A stretch of 64,000 nt of DNA, from the NCBI RefSeq assembly GCF_042186555.1, contig NC_133324.1, positions 7,791,758 through 7,855,757 on the forward strand, read 5' to 3'. The DNA is from Aquarana catesbeiana (lineage: Eukaryota; Chordata; Amphibia; Anura; Ranidae). The notes beneath the pieces were generated by a model that saw nothing but the letters and a program-made list of their open reading frames with translations, searched no databases and had not been told where the DNA came from. Positions 11,485-20,772 of the stretch are shown one piece after another. The position numbers and the translations under genes are program-made. Numbering within the stretch: position 1 is the first letter of the stretch; every line of letters begins with the position of its first letter.

Positions 11485-12256
11485 GTAAGTGAAATATGAA
11501 GATCAAATCTTCAAATCTGATCTACAGAGCTGTGTCTTTAGGAGATATGTGTGATAATGTGCAGGACTCATTCAGTCTGTTACACTGCATTTGTATAAAA
11601 ATATGTTCATGAAAACCAGGTATTATGGTCACATTCATTCATTATGAATAGCTGTCAATGCACCACAATGGTGGAAAAAAACATGCAATTCCTAATAAGG
11701 CAGCACACCACAGAGCATGGTATGTGTATTATGGTGCCTAGAGGTGTGTTGTGTATTGGGATCTACTGTACAATGCATTGGGGGCAATTCACAATGAAGG
11801 TGCTTTGCCATGCATTGTTATGTGTTACCACAATGCACAAGTATAAATGTGACCTTGAATGACTTTGGCCCTTATTGATTCCATATCTTTTTTTTTTCAC
11901 TTTCAAATAGAGTGAGGAAGGATAAAGGATCCCTGTCAGGTTTCTACTGCTATCTGGGGCTCCATTAAAGAGATTCCCCTCACTTCCTGTCCTGCAGATA
12001 ACTTTTTACTATAGAAGTGAGGGAATCTCTCCAATAGCAGCACAGAAATAAACACATTTTGAGTAAAGTACTGGAAGGCTGGAATCCCTGTCAGTCTTGT
12101 ATTTCTGTCCTTGTCCCTATTGCACATTTTTCCTTTCTTCCTGTCTGGTAAAACTGTTATCTGCAGGACAGGAAGTGAGGGAAAATCTCTCTAATGGAGC
12201 CCTGGACAGTGACTGTCCAAAAGAAAAAAGGTTTTGGTTGGAGATACATTTTAAGG
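11485..12256. mobile_element. start of intron 1 with a MITE (about 11870-12256)
   Basis: 11485-11870 is AT-rich intron with a short repeat-like tract of TGTGTATT and AATGCA words. From about 11870 the sequence (GGCTCCATTAAAGAGATT, CACTTCCTGTCCTGCAG, then the reverse-complement pair CTGCAGGACAGGAAGTGAGGG) is an imperfect inverted-repeat element. It is related to the TTAA-flanked MITE at 46456-46886. It ends near GAGATACATTTTAAG. Confidence 0.55.
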
Positions 12257-12552
12257 CACCACAATAACTTTATATAGTATTTCTGTTTCTGATGGGCGGC
12301 ATTACATTTACCTTTTCACCGACGTGCACAATTTTAAGGCTTTACATGTTGGGTTTCTATTTAATCGGAACAACCTCATATTTAATATTTTACCAAAAGG
12401 TTGACTACCACATTTCGGTTGTGTGCAGTAACATTACTTTTAGTATATTTTTTACTGAAAATATATGTTTGATAAACAGCTCCACTAATATCACAGGGTC
12501 TTTGCTTTTAGAAAATATATAATGTTTGGGGGGTTTTAACTAATCATCAGAC
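12257..12552. other. intron 1, repeat-derived AT-rich sequence
   Basis: Contains TGTTTGATAAACA and GCTTTTAGAAAATATATAAT, words shared with the 340-bp tandem array at 8.4-9.7 kb and the TTAA element at 33.6-34.8 kb. It is probably an eroded fragment of that family. No gene is seen. Confidence 0.45.
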
Positions 12553-12566
12553 ATTTTAATATTTCA

Positions 12567-12889
12567 AGAAAGGAAACAATAACAGCGCTAAGATTGAAAA
12601 AAAGAAGAATAAATGAATAAATAAAAATCCCAAGTGTTGATAATAAATGATTATTATCCGCAATTGATATCACTAATTAATACATTTTTTATGGAGTGAT
12701 TTATTTACTAGTGTCCATTATTGATAATAATCAACACTTGGGATTTTTATTTATTGATTTATTCTTTTTTTCAATCCTAGCGCTGTTATTGTTTTCTTTC
12801 TTTATATTATTGGGTGTATCTCACTTCTAGCAGCAGCTGTTTATGTACTCTTTTTTTTTTATAGCTCGGTATTTTACTTTTGTTTACAT
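12567..12889 (+). mobile_element. short fold-back retroelement (Penelope-like family candidate)
   Basis: Flanked by a perfect 14-bp direct repeat, ATTTTAATATTTCA, at 12553-12566 and 12890-12903. Inside, the left arm (GAAACAATAACAGCGCTAAG...CAAGTGTTGATAATAA, about 12572-12660) is repeated inverted at about 12720-12803. An 86-bp unpaired tail follows, with AGCAGCAGCTG and then TATAGCTCGG near the end. No ORF and no ribozyme core were seen. A TSD of this length with a one-sided tail points to insertion by target-primed reverse transcription, not cut-and-paste. Confidence 0.65.
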
Positions 12890-12903
12890 ATTTTAATATT
12901 TCA

Positions 12904-13199
12904 CACAAATGCGGCTCTGGCAGTGAAAGGATTAAAGATAATGCAGTCACATAAAAATTCTCATTGATCTGTTCCTGTTGTGGACTGACAATTCCGTTCT
13001 ATTTGTTAAATGAAATAAGAGTGGTGTCAGCCCTGTCACATTTCTTTTGCTCAACTAAAGAATATCTCCCCTTCTCCTGAACTCTACAACATGGGTGGAT
13101 TGATTTGTTGTCAAAGATAAAAAAACAAAAAACAAAAAACTGAGTGTGGGTGTGTGTGTGTTTGGGGGTTGATTAGACTCTTTGAGGTAACATAGACAG
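12904..13199. other. intron 1, nothing recognised
   Basis: Mixed sequence with a short (AAAAACA)n tract (13117-13140) and a GT-rich tract (13142-13165). No repeat family or ORF is supported. Confidence 0.4.
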
Positions 13200-14149
13200 G
13201 GTTAAAAAGAGGGAAAAAATATAACTAACACGTATTGGGGATGCCCTGACCCTGCTGGTGAAGTGGCACATCAGCATAATGTATACAACCTACTACAGTA
13301 AAATTAACATTTACAAATGGAAAAAATGCTGTTTAAATTGCTGGCAAATTACAACTTCAGCCACCTACCAATCAGCTGAAGGTTCACCTAATCTATAGCA
13401 GAATCTTATCCCAGGTGAGGGGATCTGGTATAAATGTTAATGGTGGACCCCACACACAAAGTGTATAATTCCCCCTAATGACCCTTTACCCTGATGAAGT
13501 TCTGATAAGGATGTCAAGGGGTACCCAAAAAAATGGCATATGCCCCCCATAAATATTGATACCAGACCAGTAAGGTCTAGTATTGATTTTAAGGGGAAAT
13601 TTCAGGCAAAAAAAGAATGTGGTTCCACTCAAAATCCACATGTGGCATAAACTATATATGATCATGGCTCCTGTCAGGCCAGGAAAAGTGAGAATTCAGC
13701 TTCCCCACCTGAACCATAACAGGCCACATACCCTCAGCATTGGGGGTACCTTGCTAGGAGGCCACTGGCAAAGCACCAGAATGATGAGGACAAGAACCTC
13801 TTTCCCACAACCCTGGTCTGGTGGTTGTGGGGGTCTGCATGAATGAGTAAGAGGTAAACAGTAGCCATACTCATTCATAGAATAAGTGAAAAATAAACAC
13901 ACCACAGTTTTTGACAAGCCTTTTTTTTAGCACAAAAAAAACCCCACGGCATAAATTCATCATCTGTTTGTCCAACATTTCTGATCCAACCCGCCAACAC
14001 GAATGAATGATGGGGCAGATTATGTTGGAGGTTTCCTAAGAAGCAGTCAGAAGGGAAGTGGTCACATTTATCAGCGATAGTAATTAAAATTAACAAACGT
14101 AGAGTACCCATGCTTAGGATAGTGGCTAGGTTGCTGCCTCCCCGAAAAA
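13200..14149. mobile_element. fragments of dispersed frog repeats
   Basis: 13590-13860 shares CAGGCCACATNCCCTCA and CTTNCCCACAACCCNGG with 6920-7045, and the same GGGTTGTGGGGG block appears reversed near 31083. These are pieces of one MITE-like family. 13860-14149 is unclassified. Small ORFs on either strand have no family resemblance. Confidence 0.45.
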
Positions 14150-14780
14150 AGACCTCTTCAGGAGGGGGGTCCAGAAATGAAGTGAGTAAGTAAATGGGGT
14201 GAGTGGCATTACCTGAGATTGATGGGTGTATAAAACCAATCTCTCTACATAAACTCTATTTACCTTAATTAGATTTAAGCTAAAGGATGTATATGGATTC
14301 CTATTCAAAAATGTCAAGGCGTCTACAGGATAAATTAAATTAGTGAAAAACCTTTTATAAAGTGCTAATTAAAGGGGGGGAGTTGGGACTTTAAATGAAG
14401 CACCCAAAGGTGCCTCCATCCCGATAATGAATAGAAACCAAAAGGGGAGTTGGGACTTTAAATATAGCAATTGGATAGTGGAGGTATATATACAATATAG
14501 AAATTTATTAAATAACATTTTAAAACACATAGTTCATCTAATATATGTACATGGAGCGTGCACAAGGCCTAAACATGATGTATGAGAGAGTACATGCATA
14601 GCGACATATGATCAAAGTAGTGGACATATAGATATCAATGGCAGTAAGCCCGATGCTGGCACATGCATCCACATGGTATATGTGCATTCATCAAAAAGTA
14701 TATAAACAACATCATGGAGCAAAATGGTTGTAAATAAGTAAGTATCAGTCCGTATCGGGTGTGCTGTAGCATCAAGTATA

Positions 14781-14820
14781 GCTCGACGCATTTTGTGGGT
14801 TGTCCCACTCGTCAGGAGCG
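14781..14820 (-). ncRNA. hammerhead-ribozyme-like motif, CpG-decayed core
   Basis: Read on the minus strand: GCTC, CTGACGA, GTGGG-ACAA-CCCAC, AAAA, TGCGTC, GAGC. Stem I (GCTC/GAGC) and stem II (five pairs, four-base loop) are perfect. CTGACGA fits the invariant CUGANGA box. The second box is AAAA instead of GAAA. The two differences from the usual C-GAAA-CGCGTC context are both at CpG steps (CG to CA, CG to TG), as expected from methyl-CpG decay. The very short stem III would need dimerisation, as described for PLE hammerheads. Probably inactive now. Confidence 0.65.
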
Positions 14821-15382
14821 GATGCGATAGACATACCTATGGAGTATATGTAGAGATATAGTAAACCGTACTCTAGAGAAATTTTATATTATATTTTTGA
14901 TGTGTGAAGATGGTTAACCAACTACACTCACCCACTCAGATAGTAAATGCAATGCGGGGCAGCCGACACAGGGTTGGCCGAAGACAACCCCACCACGGGA
15001 GCTGAGGCAGCGTGATACAAGGATGCAATCTGATATGTAGAGATATCTCTACATATACTCCATAGGTAGTCACCTTTTGAAGTTCATTCAAAAGGTGACT
15101 TGTGTTTGTTGTTGCATAGATATTCATGTGACTTTCGTGCTCCCCTCTCGGGTCCCCACTTACCACTACCCCTGCAGAGGTAAATGGCATATATAGTATA
15201 CAGCAGCTGAGGTCCTGATGTCTCTCCGGGTCAGGATGCTTCCAACTCCCCATCAGGATATCCTGTGTCAGCCGAATACTAGGGGGTAGCTAGTATATTC
15301 CAGTGTTGATCCCAGCAGAAAGTCCTCATATGGAAAAGATAAGGGCTCCAATAGTGTAATGTCAAAAAAAAATTAAGTTTAG

Positions 15383-16159
15383 TAGCCTCCCTGGCGGTAT
15401 GATTACGTCAGATTTTAGGTGCTGAAAGCGGTACAATTATTTTGCATAGAAATTTGGCATTTTATATAGTAGGCCTGTAATTCTTAGCAATAACTCCCTT
15501 AAATATGTCCAAACAAGAGTCTAGTAGATATCCCGGGTATGATACAGTTTGAAACACAAAATCATAAATGATAATATAATAAATAAATATAAATAATTAT
15601 AAAAAATAATTATATAATAATAATAAAATTAATTTCCCCACGATTCAATATCTGCTCAATTCTGCAAATGTTCTAATTTACTATTGTTGTTTTCTAGCTG
15701 GTCTAAAACCACATTTGACGTAAAGGGACACTTTTTGGTTGCTATGGATAATCTCCAGTTTCCAGGCAGAAAGAACAGTATTTATAATATAAAACTGCAT
15801 GCAGGGAATTGGGCAAAGTGCTAGGGACAAAAGGGTTGTGAAATAATTTCATACAGTAATGTAATCTGTAAGATTACAGTGTACTGTATGTGTTATGATT
15901 TTTCAACTTTTTTTAATTTGCCACCAGGCTCCGCCCCGTGCGTCACGACGCTCACAAGGATTGGAGTCTGGCACACAGAGGCATCGGGCGGAGGACGGAG
16001 CCCCTGGACACAGCGGAGGGACATCGCAGGATCCTGGGGACAAGGTAAGTACACTGCACCAGGATCCTGCAATGCAATCCCGAGAGTGTCTCGGGGTTAC
16101 CGCTAATGGTACTGAAATTTAACCCCAAGCCACACTCAGGAAAACCGTCAGGGAGGTTA
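15383..16159. mobile_element. MITE with CCTCCCTGGCGGTA terminal inverted repeats
   Basis: Begins TAGCCTCCCTGGCGGTAT and ends ACCGTCAGGGAGGTTA, an inverted pair. The interior is non-coding, with an AT-rich left part and a GC-rich right part carrying a palindromic AGGATCCTGGGG/CCAGGATCCT. I recognise it as an abundant frog element. It sits within the fold-back element, so it is a later insertion. Confidence 0.75.
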
Positions 16160-16510
16160 AAAAATATAATTAAAATAAAATAACCATCTCCCATCCACGG
16201 TAATATGTCATCTCAAAAATAAAAAACGAACAGTCAAGAAAAAGCCAGGGTCTGTATGCAATGTTGGAAAGCCGGGGTTAGCAACGTGCGCTACAACTGC
16301 ATTCCACCCAATTTCCTCTCAAACCCGGAAGTGACATTGTGTGTGTGGCCTCCTGTAGAAGCCTTGACATTTTTTAATAGGAATCCATATACATCCTCTA
16401 GATTAAACCTAATTAAGGTAAATAGAGTTTATGTAGAGAGATTGGTTTTATACACCTATCGATTTCAGGTAGCGCCACTCACCCCATTTACTTATTCACA
16501 CTCAAAATTA

Positions 16511-17109
16511 GTTCAGTCGTTTGCCTAACCTCCACACAAGCAAAATTTGGTCCAAATCTGGGTTCAGACCAAACCAAAACCTCATCGCTAGTCATTACCC
16601 TGGTCACAAGAGCCAATATTATAAGAGAATCAATAACCCAATTCACTCTCTGAAAAAATTTGGGCTTACATCAGCCATATTAATAATGTGTGGAGAGATG
16701 AAAATACTGTGTAGGGAGAGACACTTTATTATTATTATGGTATTGGTACATGTGCCCCCCTCTCCCCCCATCATGGCAGTGGCCAGGTCCCCTTCCTTTT
16801 TTATTTGACAATAGTTTGCCTATTAGCTCTAGGAATGGACAGAACTAAAAAACAAGATTCACCCCCAAAGACTTCAGGGGGTTTGCTGACAGTTCATAAA
16901 CTTCAGAATTTAAGCAAGATTTGGGAAACTTTTCACACACTAAACCCAGGAAGATTGTCTTATCTCTGGCCCTGAATGTCTCCTATGACATATCTGTAGG
17001 CTCCAACCAGTCCTGCAGCAAGTTTGAAGTCTCTGACCCTTTCCTCTAGTAAGTCTGCATTTTCTGACCTTCTTCTGTAGCATTACATATACTGAATATA
17101 ATGTGCGGC
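16511..17109. other. intron 1, dispersed repeat fragment
   Basis: About 16510-16780 is homologous to 9790-10110 (CACAAGAGCCAAT, ATCAGCCATATT, TGTGTAGGGAGAGACA). The rest has no recognisable content. Confidence 0.45.
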
Positions 17110-17500
17110 TACTTAATGATATCAGCGGCTACAGACAGGGCCGCCATCAGGGGGGTACAGCCAATACACATGTACCGGGCCCGAGTGTCTGGAGGGGCCC
17201 GGGGCCCGGCAGCAAGAAGAGAGGAGCTGGAGGAGAAATAGTGCTGGTCTGCAGGAGAGACGCTGTAGGCTAAGCATAGTAAGCTGGCACGGCTGGGACT
17301 CTGGAGATGGTATGAGGGAGGGATCTAACAGCCTTTCAGTTGCTCATTGGCTGAGGAGGCAGCAGGAGGCGGGCTGCTCCGCCTCCTGCTGCCTCCTTAG
17401 CCAATAGGTACACAGCATGCACTGTCCATCACTGCAGAGCCTCGTGCTTCCTGTGTTGGTGGGAGGGACAGAATTCCTCTGAAGAGAAGCTGCTGCAGAG
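17110..17500. repeat. GC-rich repeat with a 27-bp-stem hairpin
   Basis: Begins ACAGGGCCGCCATCAGGGGGG, which I associate with a dispersed frog repeat. It contains a striking hairpin at 17346-17405: ATTGGCTGAGGAGGCAGCAG... pairs with ...CTGCTGCCTCCTTAGCCAAT, 27-bp arms with one mismatch and a six-base loop. No ORF fits. Confidence 0.55.
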
Positions 17501-17905
17501 ATCGAGGTAAGTGAAAAAAAAAAGTGTTTCCCTGAAGCTTTTAGAAGACATTGTACAGGCACAGGCTTTGCTCCCCTAATATCTGTCACTGTATTACCAG
17601 CCCTATTGCTGTCCTTTTAGCAGAGTGAAAGTAACATTACACATGTGCAACATAGGTGTCAGCTTATGTCACCATGTTAAAGGGACAGCAATATGGGTAG
17701 CATTACAGTGATTATTATTACTCCAAGTTCACTAAACTAGCCAATGCTCTGAAAAGCAATCCATGCGGATTGTTTTTCAGGCCCTTTTCACATGAGTGGT
17801 CCGAGCGGGTCCTCCTAATTGAAATGTGTTATACATTTTGCAATAAAGAATTTCTGCTTGAATCCTTGTATTGTAGACCAATGCAAAACTATTCATTTTC
17901 TGCAG
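17501..17905. other. end of intron 1, nothing recognised except a MITE-like terminus
   Basis: Mostly unique-looking DNA leading to the acceptor TTTTCTGCAG at 17896-17905. CAGGCCCTTTTCACATGAG at 17779 resembles the MITE end at 7772. Confidence 0.45.
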
Positions 17906-18197
17906 GGTTTACGGGAGAGAATACAGACATCTCCTGGCTTTTATATTTGCCATTGAAGGGATAAACGGCAGTCCAGATATTCTGCCCAACATAACTCTGG
18001 GATACCATGTGTATGATTCTTGTGGACATGTGAATAAAGCTATAAAAGACGTTCTACAGATATTGTCTGGACATACAAAGGAAGCTCCAAATTATTCCTG
18101 TATGGAGCGGGGTGCCCTGGCTGGTTTCATTGGAGATCTCAATTCTGACACCACTCTCCAAATGGCCCAGCTGCTGAATCTATATGGTTACACCCAG
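17906..18197 (+). CDS. vmn2r: V2R-type vomeronasal receptor, exon 2 (ligand-binding domain)
   Basis: The acceptor TTCTGCAG and donor CAG|GTAAGA bound 292 bp. Joined to exon 1 (two bases carried over) it reads A-VYGREYRHLLAFIFAIEGIN, the V2R consensus region R.Y...LAFIFAI.EIN. PNITLGYHVYDSC follows, then SCMERGALAGFIGDL, the part of lobe 1 that contributes to ligand contact in class C receptors. It ends in YGYTQ, the usual end of V2R exon 2, in phase 0. No stop or frameshift is present. Together with exon 3 it reads YTQ-ISYGARD, the normal junction in the family. Confidence 0.93.
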
Positions 18198-18425
18198 GTA
18201 AGAAAAGCTGAATTTTCTATATTACATAAGGTTTGGACAGCTAGTCATCTTATGGTGAGGTGGGTCAAAAGGGTACAAATAATCCTCTGTGCAAAGCACC
18301 GTAAAGTATAACATTGTTCTAATAAAAGAAGGCAGCCCTGTGTAGGGATGGGCAAATGTTCAGTTCAGACTGTTTGGACAAATGCCCGATCTTTTGCCTA
18401 TTCAGTCCCCCGATGATCATATATC
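18198..18425. other. start of intron 2, nothing recognised
   Basis: Short intron sequence between the exon 2 donor and the left end of the Tc1 element. No ORF or repeat was identified. Confidence 0.4.
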
Positions 18426-18610
18426 CAGTATCTCACAAAGGTGAGTACACCCCTCACATTGTTTGTAAATATTTTATTATATCTTTTTCATGTGACAGTG
18501 TAAATTCGCTGTCCCCTCAAAACAACTCAACACACAGCCATTAATGTCTAAAATGCTAGCAACAAAGGTGAGAAAACCCCTAAGTGAAAATGTCCAAATT
18601 GGGCCCAAAT

Positions 18611-19352
18611 CATAGGCGTGCGCACAGGGTGTGCCGGGTGTGCCCAGGCACACCCAAATCCCCCCATGCACGTTATTGTTATCGTTCTGTGTAGCAACAG
18701 GAACGTGGGAAGGATCTCCCTCTTACCTGCTCTGCCATAAGAGAAGTGTTTATCCTTTTCTCTTTCACTGTGCCAGCAGGGAAATCAATGTGCCGGGGTC
18801 ATATATATGTAGATACATACACATGCATGTATGCTTGAGCTTAAAGCGGAGGTTCACACAAAAATTTAACCTCCGCTTTTCGGAACCCTCCCCCCTCTGG
18901 TGTCACATTTGGAACCTTTCAGGGGGGAGGGGGGTGCAGATACCTGTCTAAGACAGGTATTTGCACCCACTTCCGGCATAGACTCCCACGGGAGTCTATG
19001 CCTCTTCCCATCCCCACCGCGCTGTCTGCTGGGACATAGGTCCCAGAGACAGTGGGGACCAGTTAGGAAGCGCAGCATGACTTGCGCATGTTTAGTAGGG
19101 AACCGGGAAGTAAAGCCGCAGCGCTTCACTTCCTGATTCCCTTACAGAGAATGGCGGTGGCAGCACCCGAGGACCAAGGGACGATTCGGTCTTGGGTGCC
19201 GACATCGCTGGACCCTGGGACAGGTGAGTGTCCTTATTTTAAACGTCAGCAGCTGCAGTATTTGTAGCTGCTGACTTTTAATTTTTTTTTTTTTTGCGGG
19301 ACTCCCTCTTTAAGGGTGCACACCCTAATGCATTAGGCTGTGCACACCTATG
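18611..19352. mobile_element. non-autonomous hAT-like element with 8-bp target duplication
   Basis: Ends are CATAGGCGTGCGCACAG and CTGTGCACACCTATG, imperfect terminal inverted repeats. The 8-bp direct repeat GCCCAAAT sits exactly outside them at 18603-18610 and 19353-19360; 8 bp is the hAT signature. The element interrupts the Tc1 and has no transposase. A second, TTAA-bounded element lies inside it. The hAT assignment rests on TSD length, not on protein homology. Confidence 0.72.
18841..19313. mobile_element. TTAA-flanked MITE nested in the hAT-like element
   Basis: Starts TTAAAGCGGAGGTTCAC and ends GGACTCCCTCTTTAA, an imperfect inverted pair with TTAA at each border (18841-18844, 19310-19313), as in piggyBac-mobilised elements. 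Inside are local palindromes: TACCTGTCTAAGACAGGTA and CATAGACTCCCACGGGAGTC. It has no transposase. Confidence 0.7.
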
Positions 19353-19360
19353 GCCCAAAT

Positions 19361-20193
19361 TGTCAATATTTTGTGTGGCTACTATTATTTTCCAGCACTG
19401 CCTTAACCCTCTTGGGCATAGAGGTCACCAGAGCTTCACAGGTTGCCACTGGAGTCCTCTTCCACTCCTCCATGATGACATCACAGAACTGGTGGATGTT
19501 AGAGACCTTGCGCTCCCCCACCTTCCATTTGAGGATGCCCCACAGATGCTCAATAGGGTTTAGGTCTGGAGACATGCTTGGACAGTCCATTACCTTTACC
19601 CTCAGCTTATTTAGCAAGGCAGTGGTCATCTTGGAGGTGTGTTTGGGGTCGTTATCATGTTGGAATACTGCCCCACGGCCCAGTCTCTGAAGGGAGGGGA
19701 TCATGCTCGGCTTCAGTATGTCACAGTACATGTTGGCATTCATGGTTCCCTCAATGAACTGTAGCTCCCCAGTGCCGGCAGCACTCATGCAGCCCCAGAC
19801 CATGACACTCCCACCACCATGCTTGACTGTAGGCAAGACACACTTGTCTTTGTACTCCTCACCTGGTTGCCACCACACACGCTTTTCACCATCTGAACCA
19901 AATTAGTTTATCTTGGTCTCATCAGACCACAGGACATGGTTCCAATAATCCATGTCCTTAGTCTGCTTGTCTTCATCAAACTGTTTGCAGGCTTTCTTGT
20001 GCATAAGCTTTAGAAGAGGCTTCCTTCTGGGATGACAGCCATGCAGACCAGTTTGATGCAGTGTGCGGCGTATGGTCTGAGCACTGACAGGCTGACCCCC
20101 CACTCCTTCAACCTCTGCCGCAATGCTGGCAGCACTCATACGTCTATTTCCCAAAGATAACCTCTGGATATGATGCTGAGCACTTGCACTCAA
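19361..20193 (-). pseudogene. Tc1 transposase, central and C-terminal part, one internal stop
   Basis: Two minus-strand segments (20193-19903 and 19878-19363) are the same frame, separated by a TAA where the family has a leucine codon. The DDE catalytic triad is visible: Asp in LWSDETK, Asp in FQHDNDPKHTSK, and Glu in SPDLNPIEHLWG. VKHGGGSVMVWGC lies between them. The N-terminal helix-turn-helix part is cut off by the CR1 insertion and continues at 24951-24760. Without the stop and the insertion it would be of normal length for Tc1 (about 340 residues). Confidence 0.9.
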
Positions 20194-20772
20194 CTGACAT
20201 ATTTACATAGTAGGCGAGGTTGAAAAAAAGACACATCCATCAAGACAAGTCCATCAAGTCCAACCTATGTGTGTGATTTTATGTCAGTATTACATTGTAT
20301 ATCCCTGTATGTTCATTCAGGTGCTTATCTAATAGTTTTTTTAAATTATCAATGCTCCCCATTGAAACAGCCGCCTGTGTAAGAGAATTTCACATCCTAA
20401 CCGCTTTTACAGTAAAGAACCCTCTATGCAGTTTAAGGTTAAACTGCTTTTCTTCAAATTTTTTTGAATGGCCTCTTGTCTTATTAAATTCCCTTTTGAG
20501 GAAAAGTTTTATCCCTATTGTGGAGTCACCAGTACGGTATTCGTACATTGAAATCATTTCCCCTCTCAAGCGTCTCTTCTCCAGAGAGAATAAGTTCAGT
20601 GCTTGTAACCATTCCTCATAACTAAGGTCCTCCAGTCCCTTACATTGGTTTTGTTGCCCTTCTCTGGACTCGCTCCATTTCCAGCACATCCTTCCTGAGG
20701 GCTGGTGTCTAGAACTGGACAGCATACTCCAGGTGAGACCGGACCAGAGTCTTGTAGAGTGAGAGAATTATT

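Larger units (their letters stand above)
14150..16510. mobile_element. large fold-back element with hammerhead-like core, carrying a nested MITE
   Basis: The left arm (about 14180-14325, e.g. AAATGGGGTGAGTGGCATTA and TAGAGTTTATGTAGAGAGAT in inverted sense) pairs with about 16360-16500. The interior holds a hammerhead-like motif (14781-14820), smaller hairpins such as GTCACCTTTTGAA/TTCAAAAGGTGAC at 15069-15101, and a separate MITE at 15383-16159. Flanking direct repeats could not be identified, so the outer limits are approximate. It matches the other fold-back elements in layout. Confidence 0.6.
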
